A DNA stretch of 49,334 nt from an uncultured Sphingorhabdus sp. (lineage in GTDB: Bacteria > Pseudomonadota > Alphaproteobacteria > Sphingomonadales > Sphingomonadaceae), in contig CALMYW010000533.1 in NCBI GenBank assembly GCA_937873665.1, positions 1 to 49,334 of the forward strand, given 5' to 3'. The position numbers and the translations under genes were made by a program. The notes beneath the pieces were generated by a model. That model searched no databases, was not told where the DNA came from, and saw only the letters and a program-made list of their open reading frames with translations. Position 1 is the first letter of the stretch; every line of letters starts with the position of its first letter. This document shows positions 26,240-34,486 of the stretch, piece after piece.

Positions 26240-26497
26240 ATTGGAGACCTGTGTGCCCGTTCCTTGGTAGCCGACGATGTTGGGGTGGGACACGCGTTCT
26301 AAAGCACTCAGCTCACGGTCGGTACGTTCCGCACCAGCCTGGGCGGCGTCAACGATCTTGAGCGCGTAGTCGTCCCCGTCGACTGTTTGAATGCGGAACG
26401 TACTGGCGAACCCACCAGTGCCAAGGTGGCAGCACTTCGCGGCGTCGGGAACGGGCTGGGCGGCAACTTTCTCAAGTTGCGTTCGGTTAGCAGACAT
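26240..26497 (-). pseudogene. Fragment of a Hanks-type Ser/Thr protein kinase (N-lobe only)
   Basis: Start ATG 26497 with GGAAGGGG upstream. The product begins MSANRTQLEKVAAQPVP and has the glycine loop GTGGFASTFRIQ, the catalytic Lys in DYALKIVDA, the alpha-C Glu in RELSALERV, and HPNIVGYQGTG. After about residue 85 the kinase pattern stops: no HRD or DFG segment follows in any frame up to the small ORF at 26098. So the C-lobe was deleted or replaced. The fragment has a good start and may still be translated as a short product fused to non-homologous residues. Confidence 0.65.
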
Positions 26498-26652
26498 ATG
26501 CCCCTTCCCTGTCGTAACCTGCGGATCGGCCAGGACGTTGTGGTGAGGCCATTGTGCCATTCAAAGTGGCTAGACGCTCGGATGCGATTCGGATGCGAAT
26601 GGAGACGCTTTAAGTATTGAAAAGGTGGTTTCTGATTAAGGTTGGTCGACGT

Positions 26653-27654
26653 TTAACCCTTCCGGCCCGCACTGTCCGATAGTCGGTCAATTGTCCAGAA
26701 GGCTGCCGTTACCAGTAGGCTTCCTGCGATTCCAATCAAGATGGAGTATATAGAGGCGTAACGACTCGATTTGCCCTGGTGAGCGCCATCTATCAGGCCG
26801 AACTCGAAGAATCTCGTCCAACCGATATTCTTATTAGCTTCGTTAAGGTCGAGCGTGAAGCCGGCGGGCATACTAGCCCAGTACTGGGACCAGCCACGCG
26901 GCTCCAGGATAGCGGATCTTGGATCGGGAAACTGATCTGATTTAGCCGCCACCTTGAAGGTGCTGCGCAAGACCGCATCTCCCGAGTAGGACCCAGAGTA
27001 GTCTGTGACGTAGAGCTCTGGCACTCCTATTACCTCTTGGCCATTACGTTCCCCGCGAAATGAGGGGGATACTTGGCAACTCATCGAGCTGGTTGTCCCG
27101 TCCGTGGTTAAGTCCGAGTCCCCCATTTCTCCATTACGTGTCCTTAAAACGCTAACTGCCCGTTCCCACTTGACTTCGGTCTTCCACTCTTCAGAGAGGA
27201 GCGCATCGGCGTCCAGGTCGCCTCGTTGGTTGAGTGCCGATACTTCTGGTGCGGAACCGAGGTCCCTCTTTAGGAGTAGCTCACTCAGGGGGTGCATGCG
27301 GTTTATATCCGTGGATTCCGGACTTTCTACCCGTTCGCACTCAAGGCCCGGATCTTCCGGGCCCCGCGAGTAATAGTCTAGCGTTACGGAGATGTCTTCC
27401 GATATGTCCGTACTGCTCCACAGTTCGATCGACACCTTAAGTTCGTTGTTTGCGGAATGGAACCAGTCGACATTTACGTTCGGGTGATCTCCAGTGCTTC
27501 CTATCCAGACATGAGCAATCCCATAACTTGAGTCTGGCCGGGGAGCTTTGTACCCAGACGCCTGCTCAAGAAAGTAAAAAGAAAACACCCCGAGCAAGAA
27601 AAGAATGAGGATGGCGGCGATAACTTTTGTCCATAAAAGTTGTGCTTTTTGCAT
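26653..27654 (-). CDS. Membrane-anchored protein with N- and C-terminal TM helices, unknown
   Basis: Protein of 333 aa starting at ATG 27654 with GGAGAG upstream. TM helix 1 is at about residues 9-29 (TKVIAAILILFLLGVFSFYFL) and TM helix 2 at about 302-322 (SIYSILIGIAGSLLVTAAFWTI). The roughly 270 residues between them would be outside the membrane and contain acidic, strand-rich text (VDWFHSANNELKVSIELWSS, VPELYVTDYSGSYSGDAVLRSTFKV) and two Cys. No family recognised. The base composition is among the most AT-rich of the window. 26498-26652 has a 10-base tandem repeat (TCGGATGCGA twice) near 26579 and no gene. Confidence 0.65.
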   Translation of the reverse strand: MQKAQLLWTKVIAAILILFLLGVFSFYFLEQASGYKAPRPDSSYGIAHVWIGSTGDHPNVNVDWFHSANNELKVSIELWSSTDISEDISVTLDYYSRGPEDPGLECERVESPESTDINRMHPLSELLLKRDLGSAPEVSALNQRGDLDADALLSEEWKTEVKWERAVSVLRTRNGEMGDSDLTTDGTTSSMSCQVSPSFRGERNGQEVIGVPELYVTDYSGSYSGDAVLRSTFKVAAKSDQFPDPRSAILEPRGWSQYWASMPAGFTLDLNEANKNIGWTRFFEFGLIDGAHQGKSSRYASIYSILIGIAGSLLVTAAFWTIDRLSDSAGRKG

Positions 27655-27713
27655 GCTGCCACTCTCCGATCTGTGCCGACTTTTTCCGTCGAGTTTCTGG
27701 GGGAACCCTGATG

Positions 27714-27731
27714 TAGTATAAGTGAATACTA
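27714..27731. promoter_or_regulatory. AT-rich dyad upstream of the two-TM protein gene
   Basis: TAGTATAAGTGAATACTA has perfect 6-bp arms (TAGTAT/ATACTA) and lies 60-77 bases upstream of the start at 27654. It could be an operator or a promoter -10/-35 region read on the minus strand. No other evidence. Confidence 0.35.
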
Positions 27732-27817
27732 ATGCAGAGTCAGCAGATTGGTCGAGCGGCGCTCGTGCCAAGTACGGGCCGTACAGTTGTCGAGTTGTGT
27801 GGCCGGCCATCGTTCCG

Positions 27818-28202
27818 GTGAGGTACACCCGTGCTGGACGCTTGGCGGCGCGGCATTCTGTGTCGCTGGGTGCGTTCGAGGTTTACGAAACAAGTGCCGT
27901 TGAGCCCCTACAGGGTAAAGCGCGTCCACTGACTACCGCAGGGGTTGTGCGACAAATATCAGCGCCCATGTGTGTTCAGGATGCCCCGCCCGACAAGGCG
28001 CCACGCCCAGCCCTGCCGCAGGAGCGGTTGAAATTACGCACATTCAGGCGATTCTCAGCAGTCCCATCCGTTTCCTTCAAAACCGGGTCAGAATCCCAGA
28101 ATCCCAAGATTTCGTCCCAGAATCCAGCGCAATCACTCGCGTTGGGACCGATTCGGCGGTCATACTTGGGACTCGGTCTGCCAGGTAAGGCTAACCTCTT
28201 TA
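27818..28202. repeat. Internal copy of the island ends (right-end-like then left-end-like)
   Basis: 27818-28125 is a diverged copy of the island's right end (44644-44928). It shares GGTACACCCGTGC, a CGTTTCCTTCA word and the run of GAATCCCA motifs, with CGTCCCAGAATCC matching CGTCCCGGAATCC. Directly after it, 28141-28202 resembles the left end: GTTGGGAC, then TTGGGAC at 28166 and CTAACCTCTTTA at 28191-28202, the last two with exactly the spacing seen at 21003-21039. This is what two related elements inserted end to end would leave. No gene is supported in 27732-28290. Confidence 0.7.
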
Positions 28203-28293
28203 CTTTCAGCAACTCCAGCTCTCTCCGCTCATGCCCCACGCTGCCCAATTGAGACCTGCCTAGGTCGACGGTGGGGCGCGTCAGCTCAGTGGC

Positions 28294-28308
28294 GGGCGGG
28301 ACCCGCCC
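28294..28308 (-). terminator. Possible terminator downstream of the DUF4238 gene
   Basis: GGGCGGG at 28294-28300 pairs with CCCGCCC at 28302-28308. The stem is compact and GC-only, 79 bases past the DUF4238 stop when read on the minus strand. No T tract. Confidence 0.4.
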
Positions 28309-28386
28309 TTGGGGCCCCGGGAGCCGCCAACGCACATTTTGAGGCGCGTTCACGCACGTCAAGCGAGCATCCACCTGCGGCATAAG

Positions 28387-29493
28387 TCATTCGCTCCCTC
28401 CAGTCGGCTTAACCCGCCCAGGTATTGGCCATGGCAAGTCTGCTAGGCCGAAACCCTTCCCCCTTTCAGATACAGGCGCTGAGGGTGTCCGTGGCACACC
28501 GCCGGGGAAAAAGCCATCTTCCTGAACAAAGCCATCGATATTCGCATGAAAGTTCGCTTGTTGGTCCGGCGCCGGCTTCGGTAGCTGTACCTGGGGTTCG
28601 ATGATGTCGTCGGGATGGAAGTAGAGATGTCTTTGCGCTCGATTTACTATCTCTTGGTTAAGCGTTCTGGCAAGTCTCGCTGTTCCAGTAATCTTTAGGT
28701 CCGGCAACATGCTCGAATTGAGCATAGTCGATTGAGGTGTCCGCGGCTGCGGCTGTATCACTAGGGCCATTCTTCTATTCAGGGGAGTGTAGAAAAGTTC
28801 GGCGTTCAGTATGCCGAGTCCCTCCCATTCCGGCCGGTCAGGGTTTCCTACGAGGCAGACGGGATGGTCTGAGGTGTTCAGAGTCCGTCGATTAAACTTA
28901 AACACCGTCCAGTGCGCACCGGCAAGATGATTGGTCATTCTGGGAAGCAGTCTGCCGATTAGCTGACCGTGCGAAGCCGGATCAGAAGCTAGCGTGGGGC
29001 CACCCGGCTTCGTCAGATCTAGCCATTCTGAATCCAATTCTTGGTCGCTGATCGGAGAATTTGTGGCGGTTTCAATGTGACGGCGAAGGGCTTCCTTGCC
29101 GGCTATACCAACTGCTAGACGGATAACGTTCGACCTGGTCCACTGCTGATTTTCTCGCTGCCCTTCACTTCGAAGGTGCTGCAAACTGATCCACTGTGCC
29201 AAGTTGAAGCGCTGCTCACCCGCAATGGGCCATGCGCCACTTGTCACGGATCGCAGCGCCCGTGAGGCATCGGCTTCGATGCCGCTAAAAACTCTTTCGA
29301 GAATGTCCGATTTTTCACCATCAGGAAGAGTTAGGGTGTAAAAATCCTTCCGGACAGTTGCGTCGTTAATCGATACTTTAATCGATTGCTCGCCCGAGGT
29401 GTCCATCCGCCGCACTTGATCCCGGCCGTTAGAGAAGCCTTTCAAGTAGAACTTCGAAACCACATGCTGCCTCTTGACGCGCTTAGTGTTCAC
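28387..29493 (-). CDS. DUF4238-family protein
   Basis: Protein of 368 aa. The N-terminal RQHVVSKFYLKGFSN is the family signature (RQHxVxxxYLxxF), followed by DFYTLTLPDGEKSDILERVFSGIEADASRALR and a central LNTSDHPVCLVGNPD/ELFYTPLNRRMALVI region, all usual for DUF4238. The biochemical function is unknown, although members recur in defence islands. It starts with GTG 29493 and only a weak ribosome site. It is 114 bases downstream of mcrC on the same strand, so it may be co-transcribed with the McrBC genes. Confidence 0.75.
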   Translation of the reverse strand: MNTKRVKRQHVVSKFYLKGFSNGRDQVRRMDTSGEQSIKVSINDATVRKDFYTLTLPDGEKSDILERVFSGIEADASRALRSVTSGAWPIAGEQRFNLAQWISLQHLRSEGQRENQQWTRSNVIRLAVGIAGKEALRRHIETATNSPISDQELDSEWLDLTKPGGPTLASDPASHGQLIGRLLPRMTNHLAGAHWTVFKFNRRTLNTSDHPVCLVGNPDRPEWEGLGILNAELFYTPLNRRMALVIQPQPRTPQSTMLNSSMLPDLKITGTARLARTLNQEIVNRAQRHLYFHPDDIIEPQVQLPKPAPDQQANFHANIDGFVQEDGFFPGGVPRTPSAPVSERGKGFGLADLPWPIPGRVKPTGGSE

Positions 29494-29607
29494 CTAAAGA
29501 ACCTTATCTGATGAGACGTCCACTTGCGGCGCACCTCATGCGCCACAGCAAGACCGGCGCCAGCCGTAATGCGCACAATCCGCTACTTGTTAGAGTCGCG
29601 CTCGGGA

Positions 29608-30906
29608 TTAACTAGCCGTTCCGTCTCTAACGAGCTCTGGCAGGAGCGCTTTTAGCTCCGCGACGCACTTAGCTTCGTCAGCGGAGAGCCGTGTGAACCA
29701 CACGTAGTGTCCGTGCGAGGTGCGCCATGGCCCCTTGCTTTCCGCGTACGCGGACCGGGCCTGTTCTGGGAATCGCACGTATGCGAGAGCCCCCATGGGA
29801 ACAGGGGCCACCGAATGGGCTGCCAGGTAGGCGTTGAGTTGGTACAGGTCTTCTCGGTCTACGCCGCGCGGATCTTTAAGGGGCTTGTACTTGGCATCGA
29901 TGATCGCCACAGGCCGATCGACCGGACCGACCACAATGTCTGGGTAGAGACGACCGAGCCCGGAACCGGGATAATGCTGGCTACGAAGCAAATGGCGCCC
30001 CTGAGGCAACGCCGCGCCATGGGTGACGTTCGCTGCGCCAAACGCTTTCCTTGCACAGTGGAGCAGGAAGAGCTCCCAAAGCTCGGCGACATCGACAAGT
30101 AGCCCCTCCGCGGAATCTCCGGTTGCCTGGGAGTGCAGGCCGCGGTTCCCGGCGATCTGAAGTGAGAGTTCGGCGACCCGCTTGTACGCCAGCGTGATCG
30201 GCGTGTATCTGACCGCGTCGAGTTCTCGCTTGGAGGGCAGTTTCGGTCGTGACCCGACCGCTGCGCGCAGGCGAGGCAGCAGTTCTTCGACGCGGTCGCC
30301 TCGCCAGTCTCTGCGGCGAAGGCGAGAGTCAAGGACCCGGTCTGCAACGACAATTGTCCGCGCTATTGGATTGCCCAGGTTCTTCGGCCGACTTATCGAC
30401 GCGATTTGAGGCCTGCCAGCGGCCCGCAGTCGAAGCGTGTTTGAGACGTCTAGTTTGCCTCTTGCCACCTCGGAGATGTGCGTGCGCGGCGTACGTAACC
30501 CTGGCAGCCCGTGTCTGGCAGCGTTGGCGAGTTCGGCGCGCCAAATTGCAGCGACTAGCTCGGCAATTAGTGCCTGGCTACCGACGTGTTCACCAGCATT
30601 AGGCAGAATGCGCACATTGAGTGCGGCGCCCGCCCAGTGCGCGATGGTTTCGATTCCTAGCCTTGGCCGGATTTCCAGAATATGCCCGGCCCGGTGCAGT
30701 TCTCCGATGTAGCGTCCGGCTCGCCACTGCCCCGACGGGTCGCAGGTGACGATCGGCTCAGTATCGGCGGCTGCGACTGATCGCCCCAGTCGGGCCGTGA
30801 CACTGTCTAGGTCAGTGCTGCTCGCGAGCTCGGAAAGCCATCCTGCTTCCTCGGTCGTGGGGGTGCGGTCCGCGCCGGCTAAGTCTGCGAACGTCAATCG
30901 CCCCAT
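29608..30906 (-). CDS. mcrC: McrC-like nuclease subunit of McrBC type IV restriction
   Basis: Protein of 432 aa. The N-terminal domain includes GHILEIRPRLGIETIAHW. The C-terminal half has the McrC signature LLVDVAELWELFLLHCARKAFG and the PD-(D/E)XK site YPDIVVGPVDRPVAIIDAKYK, followed by DLYQLNAYLAAHSV. McrC cuts DNA when driven by McrB translocation at modified sites. ATG 30906 overlaps the mcrB stop by one base (TGATG), so translation is coupled. A longer frame upstream runs inside mcrB and is rejected. Confidence 0.88.
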   Translation of the reverse strand: MGRLTFADLAGADRTPTTEEAGWLSELASSTDLDSVTARLGRSVAAADTEPIVTCDPSGQWRAGRYIGELHRAGHILEIRPRLGIETIAHWAGAALNVRILPNAGEHVGSQALIAELVAAIWRAELANAARHGLPGLRTPRTHISEVARGKLDVSNTLRLRAAGRPQIASISRPKNLGNPIARTIVVADRVLDSRLRRRDWRGDRVEELLPRLRAAVGSRPKLPSKRELDAVRYTPITLAYKRVAELSLQIAGNRGLHSQATGDSAEGLLVDVAELWELFLLHCARKAFGAANVTHGAALPQGRHLLRSQHYPGSGLGRLYPDIVVGPVDRPVAIIDAKYKPLKDPRGVDREDLYQLNAYLAAHSVAPVPMGALAYVRFPEQARSAYAESKGPWRTSHGHYVWFTRLSADEAKCVAELKALLPELVRDGTAS

Positions 30907-32714
30907 CAGGACAGGAGGACTTTCTCGAAGCGCTCTAACTCGGAGTCCCTTACGTCTGACCCTGCGAGATATTGTTCGATTAGCGGCTTGAGTGAGCGTG
31001 CCCACAGGTCGGTGAGCGGGGGCTGCGGTTTCCCTGTGCCAGCCCAAAGGTAGGTGCCGTTCGGAGGACGCTGGCGTCGACCTTCTGCCCATCGGCCGAC
31101 AAAGAAGGCGATATCAGCAAAGTAGGTGTGGCCTATCTGGAACTGTCGGCCAAGTTCTGGCGATTGGGCGATCTCGTCATTGAGCGCCTGCGCTCTGTCT
31201 GCGAAGGTTTCGAGCTGGGGGGCAGCGTCGTCGTAGGTGAATCGTCGGGGCACCTCGCCTTCCCAACGGTCGGCGATGATGGTCAGCAGGGTGTCGGCCT
31301 CGAAGGGGCATTCGCGCCAGAGGAATCGCCGCCGTAGCGCGAAGTCGAGGGTCTCCACTGACTGGTCGATCTCGTTCATAGTCCCGATGACGTAAAGGTC
31401 CTCGGGAATTACTAAGACGTCGGGCTTTTGGTCATGCTCGAAGCCTGGGAGCTCCCTCTCAGTTCCGCGCTGACCACTCTCCAGTAATGAGAACGCTTCC
31501 CCGAGCATCTCTGACAGATTTGTTCGGTTGATCTCATCTAGAATCAGCACGCCTGGCAAGCGGGACAGGCCGTCAGGCGGATTCTGACTCTTGAGCTTCT
31601 CTACAAGCCACGGCAAGAATCCCGGGCGGTAGCAGGTGACGTCGCCTTCAAGACGTAGACCTCTGATGAACTGCTCATAGCCGTAGCCGGGGTGAAGCTG
31701 AAGCCAGAAGATGTTATCTCGGACCGCTTTCTCAACCTCAGCAGTCTTCTCGAAGTAGCGCTTCGGCCCCCAGGCATCAAGCGCCGCACGGCGGATCACG
31801 GCCTGGGCGAGCTGGGACGCTTGCCAAGTCTTGCTTGTCCCGGGTGGCCCGTACAGCACGATCTGCTTCTTCCACCTCAGCGCCTCAAGGTCCCCAACTC
31901 CCTCGCTATCGTGGTCTGCTGAAGCGCTCCACACTCCGCGGAGCTCGCCCATGTAAAAGTCAACGTTCTTAGTACCGAGGTGGCGCTCGATGTCTTGACG
32001 TATTAGAAGCAGCCGCTCGTCTACGTCCGCTGGCCCGTCGGCCGGGACCATCCCTTTAAACGCCGCTGCGATCTCGCGCTTGTGGGTGCCGCTCGAAATT
32101 CTCTCGAACTCGTCGGGGCGCAACAGATGGAGGATGATGTGCCGCATCTCGCGCAACGGCAGAGACGTTGAATCCGCGAAGTCTCGCAGAGCCCAGGGGC
32201 TGGCAAGAAGCTCAGTCCGCCGTTCAGGGGTCTCTCGCTTGAACCGCAAAGCGAAATCGATGAGGTAACCCACTTGCAGGTCGCGGCGGGTGTTGAAGCC
32301 AATCCCGGGGTGGCCAATCTTCTGAGCCATCGCCCTTAGCGGTCCGCTACCGTCCGGGAGCTCGAGACCAGAGCCGTCCAATGAGCCGCGCAGGACAGCA
32401 AGTTTCCCACGTTCGGACACTGAGCTCGCAAAGAGTAAGTGAATCAGGATTATCTCGGCCCCAAGTAACCGGACCGCACTGGTGGCGCCGCTCATCTGCT
32501 CGGACCACTTCGAGGCAAACCGTCCTCCAGCTGCCGCCCCGACCATAGGGTTCCCGTTAAACAGGCGGTTCAGCTCTTCGAGGTTCGCCAGTGCCCATGG
32601 CCGCTCCTCCTGATCCGGGAAGAGCAAAGACCGGTCCTCGACGAGGCAGTTAGATTTCCACTGCTCGATAGTCAGGTCGATCAGATCGCGTGCATGCCCG
32701 CCAAACCTCGCCAT
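30906..32714 (-). CDS. mcrB: McrB-like AAA+ GTPase of McrBC type IV restriction
   Basis: Protein of 602 aa. C-terminal AAA+ motor: Walker A LYGPPGTSKTWQ, Walker B GVLILDEINRTNLSEMLGEAF, and the McrB-specific N-x-x-D element in VIGTMNEIDQSVETLDFALRRRF (the position that gives GTP preference in E. coli McrB, usually NTAD). The N-terminal ~270 residues should recognise the DNA target; they are not an obvious DUF3578 or SRA domain, so the modified base recognised is unknown. I start at ATG 32714 (MARFGGHARDLIDLTIEQW) behind GGGGG; GTG 32783 is possible. Confidence 0.87.
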   Translation of the reverse strand: MARFGGHARDLIDLTIEQWKSNCLVEDRSLLFPDQEERPWALANLEELNRLFNGNPMVGAAAGGRFASKWSEQMSGATSAVRLLGAEIILIHLLFASSVSERGKLAVLRGSLDGSGLELPDGSGPLRAMAQKIGHPGIGFNTRRDLQVGYLIDFALRFKRETPERRTELLASPWALRDFADSTSLPLREMRHIILHLLRPDEFERISSGTHKREIAAAFKGMVPADGPADVDERLLLIRQDIERHLGTKNVDFYMGELRGVWSASADHDSEGVGDLEALRWKKQIVLYGPPGTSKTWQASQLAQAVIRRAALDAWGPKRYFEKTAEVEKAVRDNIFWLQLHPGYGYEQFIRGLRLEGDVTCYRPGFLPWLVEKLKSQNPPDGLSRLPGVLILDEINRTNLSEMLGEAFSLLESGQRGTERELPGFEHDQKPDVLVIPEDLYVIGTMNEIDQSVETLDFALRRRFLWRECPFEADTLLTIIADRWEGEVPRRFTYDDAAPQLETFADRAQALNDEIAQSPELGRQFQIGHTYFADIAFFVGRWAEGRRQRPPNGTYLWAGTGKPQPPLTDLWARSLKPLIEQYLAGSDVRDSELERFEKVLLS

Positions 32715-33022
32715 ACCCCGGACCCCCACAAGCAAATCGGTGTGGCCGAAAGAGATCCGACCGTTTCGAGCGAGAGTACTCACAGTGCTACCCCGGGAAG
32801 CCTGGAATTGCGTCCTACGCAATGATCCGCACACCTGGGCGCAGCGACGCAATGTCACCGGGGCGAAGGCTGGCGGAGCCTCGCGGGCCGGCTCTCGCCA
32901 TTGCCGACTGCAGCGGTGACAATTCGTCGTGCGAGCTGCGCGGCGAGGTCCACTGTGAGGTCCAGACAGTTTGACGAGCCCACTGTCCATCTAGGAGGTG
33001 GGCCCGCTCGCGGGGACTACGT

Positions 33023-33367
33023 CTAGTTAGCTGCTGCGTAGGCTTCCATCACGTCAGCGGGGATCCGGCCGCGATCAGAGACCGTATAACCATTGTTCCT
33101 CGCCCACTCTCGGATCAACCTGGTCTCGCCAACGGAAACACTGGAGGCGGCCTTACGGGCGGTCTTACGCTTGTTTCCGGGAGCCACCTTGGTAGCCGCG
33201 TTAAGGAACGGGCTGACGGCCTCGCGGAAGGCCTCGGCGTTGGCTGCGCTGAGGTCGATTGAGTAGTCCTTGCCATCGAAGCTGAACGCGATCGACTGAA
33301 CTTCATCGTTATCGAGCGCCGCGCCGTCAATGTCATCGACGTAGCGAGTTTCATACCGCACTGCCAT
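33023..33367 (-). CDS. lsr2: Lsr2-family xenogeneic silencer
   Basis: Protein of 114 aa. The N-terminal dimerisation domain ([47 protein letters not shown]), a basic linker (NKRKTARKA) and the C-terminal DNA-binding domain [30 protein letters not shown] with the RGR AT-hook-like core are all typical. GAGGAG is 6-11 bases before ATG 33367. Lsr2 coats AT-rich foreign DNA and represses it. This copy is inside the island, upstream of mcrBC on the same strand (about 300 bases), so it is probably an extra copy that silences the island or counteracts the chromosomal one. 33368-33655 shows no gene. Confidence 0.93.
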   Translation of the reverse strand: MAVRYETRYVDDIDGAALDNDEVQSIAFSFDGKDYSIDLSAANAEAFREAVSPFLNAATKVAPGNKRKTARKAASSVSVGETRLIREWARNNGYTVSDRGRIPADVMEAYAAAN

Positions 33368-33655
33368 AATTACTCCTCTTATTGGTTCTTTCTCTGCCTG
33401 CTCAATTATGCCCGATATGGAGCGGACGCAGCCCCAGGAGCGTAGTTCGATTCTGGTGGCTCCGTGCTCGGCGTTTGACCCCGACGCTGGTTCTGCCGCA
33501 CATGGCCCGAAGCCACCCCTGGGAGCCCACGACATCCGAGGAGCGGACTTGAGGACGCACTGTGTTTGGTTATGCTTGCTCGGGCGGAAGCTGTCGAGTT
33601 GTCTGGGTCTGCAACTCAGTCAGTCAATTGCTCGCAAGGCCGGACTGTGTCGGAG

Positions 33656-34091
33656 ATGTCGGATAGGTTTTTCGGCATGCCACAGGGAAAGCAAATCGCG
33701 ACCACGAAGTTCGACCAGACGTTGCGGGCGTCCGCTCAGATGCCAGGTGTCCGGATTGATCGCGAGGCTTTCCTTCGTAGCGAGCTGAGGCGATTTTGCA
33801 CCGAGGCGCAGATCGAACATGCTGTCTCGACGTCGCCGGCTGAAGCCGGCGTCCCCCTCGGCGTAGTCAACAAAATCGCCGACAGCGTTATCAAACACGA
33901 GACCGGCAAGGTCACAGCGATCTCCGCCCTAGCGGGTATCCCCGGGGGGTTCGCTGCCATCGGCACAGTTCCAGCAGACATCGCGCAGTACTTTGGCCAC
34001 CTACTGCGTGTGGTCCAGAAGCTCGCGTACATCTACAGCTGGCCAGACCTCTTCGAAAACGACGGGGAAGCTCTCGATTCTGCGACTGGGG
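33656..34091 (+). pseudogene. EcsC-like protein gene, 3' end removed by IS insertion
   Basis: About 145 codons remain from ATG 33656 (start uncertain; the open frame begins at 33566). The segment VVNKIADSVIKHETGKVTAISALAGIPGGFAAIGTVPADIAQYFGHLLRVVQKLAYIYSWPDLFENDGEALD resembles the Gly-rich hydrophobic core of EcsC-type proteins. The frame is cut by the IS at 34092 and ends after a few IS-derived residues at 34108. Beyond the IS only 8 bases separate it from a hairpin terminator, so the rest of the gene has been deleted rather than just displaced. Confidence 0.6.
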
Positions 34092-34139
34092 TGTACCAAG
34101 GTTCTTAGACAGGCCTCTTGATGAGAGAGGATCGAGACC

Positions 34140-34433
34140 ATGGCAACGAGTTCGAGGCGGAGGTTCAGTCCGCAGTTCAAGGCCGAGGCAGTGCAGCTGG
34201 TCCTGCAGAGTGACCGCTCGATCGCCGAGGTCGCCGGGGAGCTGGCGATCAACCCCGGGACCCTGGGCAACTGGGTCAATAAGCACCGGCAGGCCAACCC
34301 GGAGCCAGTTCCGGATATGAGCCCGGCAGACCACGGCCGGTTGGCGGAGCTGGAAGAGCAAAATCGCAAGCTGAAGATGGAAAATGAGTTCCTAAAAAAA
34401 GCCGCGGCCTTCTTCGCCCGGGAGCAGGACTGA
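34140..34433 (+). CDS. IS3 OrfA (DNA-binding subunit)
   Basis: Protein of 97 aa. The HTH_Tnp_1 domain (RRRFSPQFKAEAVQLVLQSDRSIAEVAGELAINPGTLGNWVNKHRQ) binds the IS ends, and the leucine-zipper-like LAELEEQNRKLKMENEFLKKAAAFF mediates oligomerisation. Near the end, CTA AAA AAA GCC (about 34391-34399) forms an A-AAA-AAA slippery heptamer in frame. A -1 shift there enters the OrfB frame without a stop, giving the OrfAB transposase. Confidence 0.93.
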   Translation: MATSSRRRFSPQFKAEAVQLVLQSDRSIAEVAGELAINPGTLGNWVNKHRQANPEPVPDMSPADHGRLAELEEQNRKLKMENEFLKKAAAFFAREQD

Positions 34434-34486
34434 ACGAGAAATCAGCCCTGATCGAGGCGGAGAAGGCGAACTTCCCGATCGACTGG

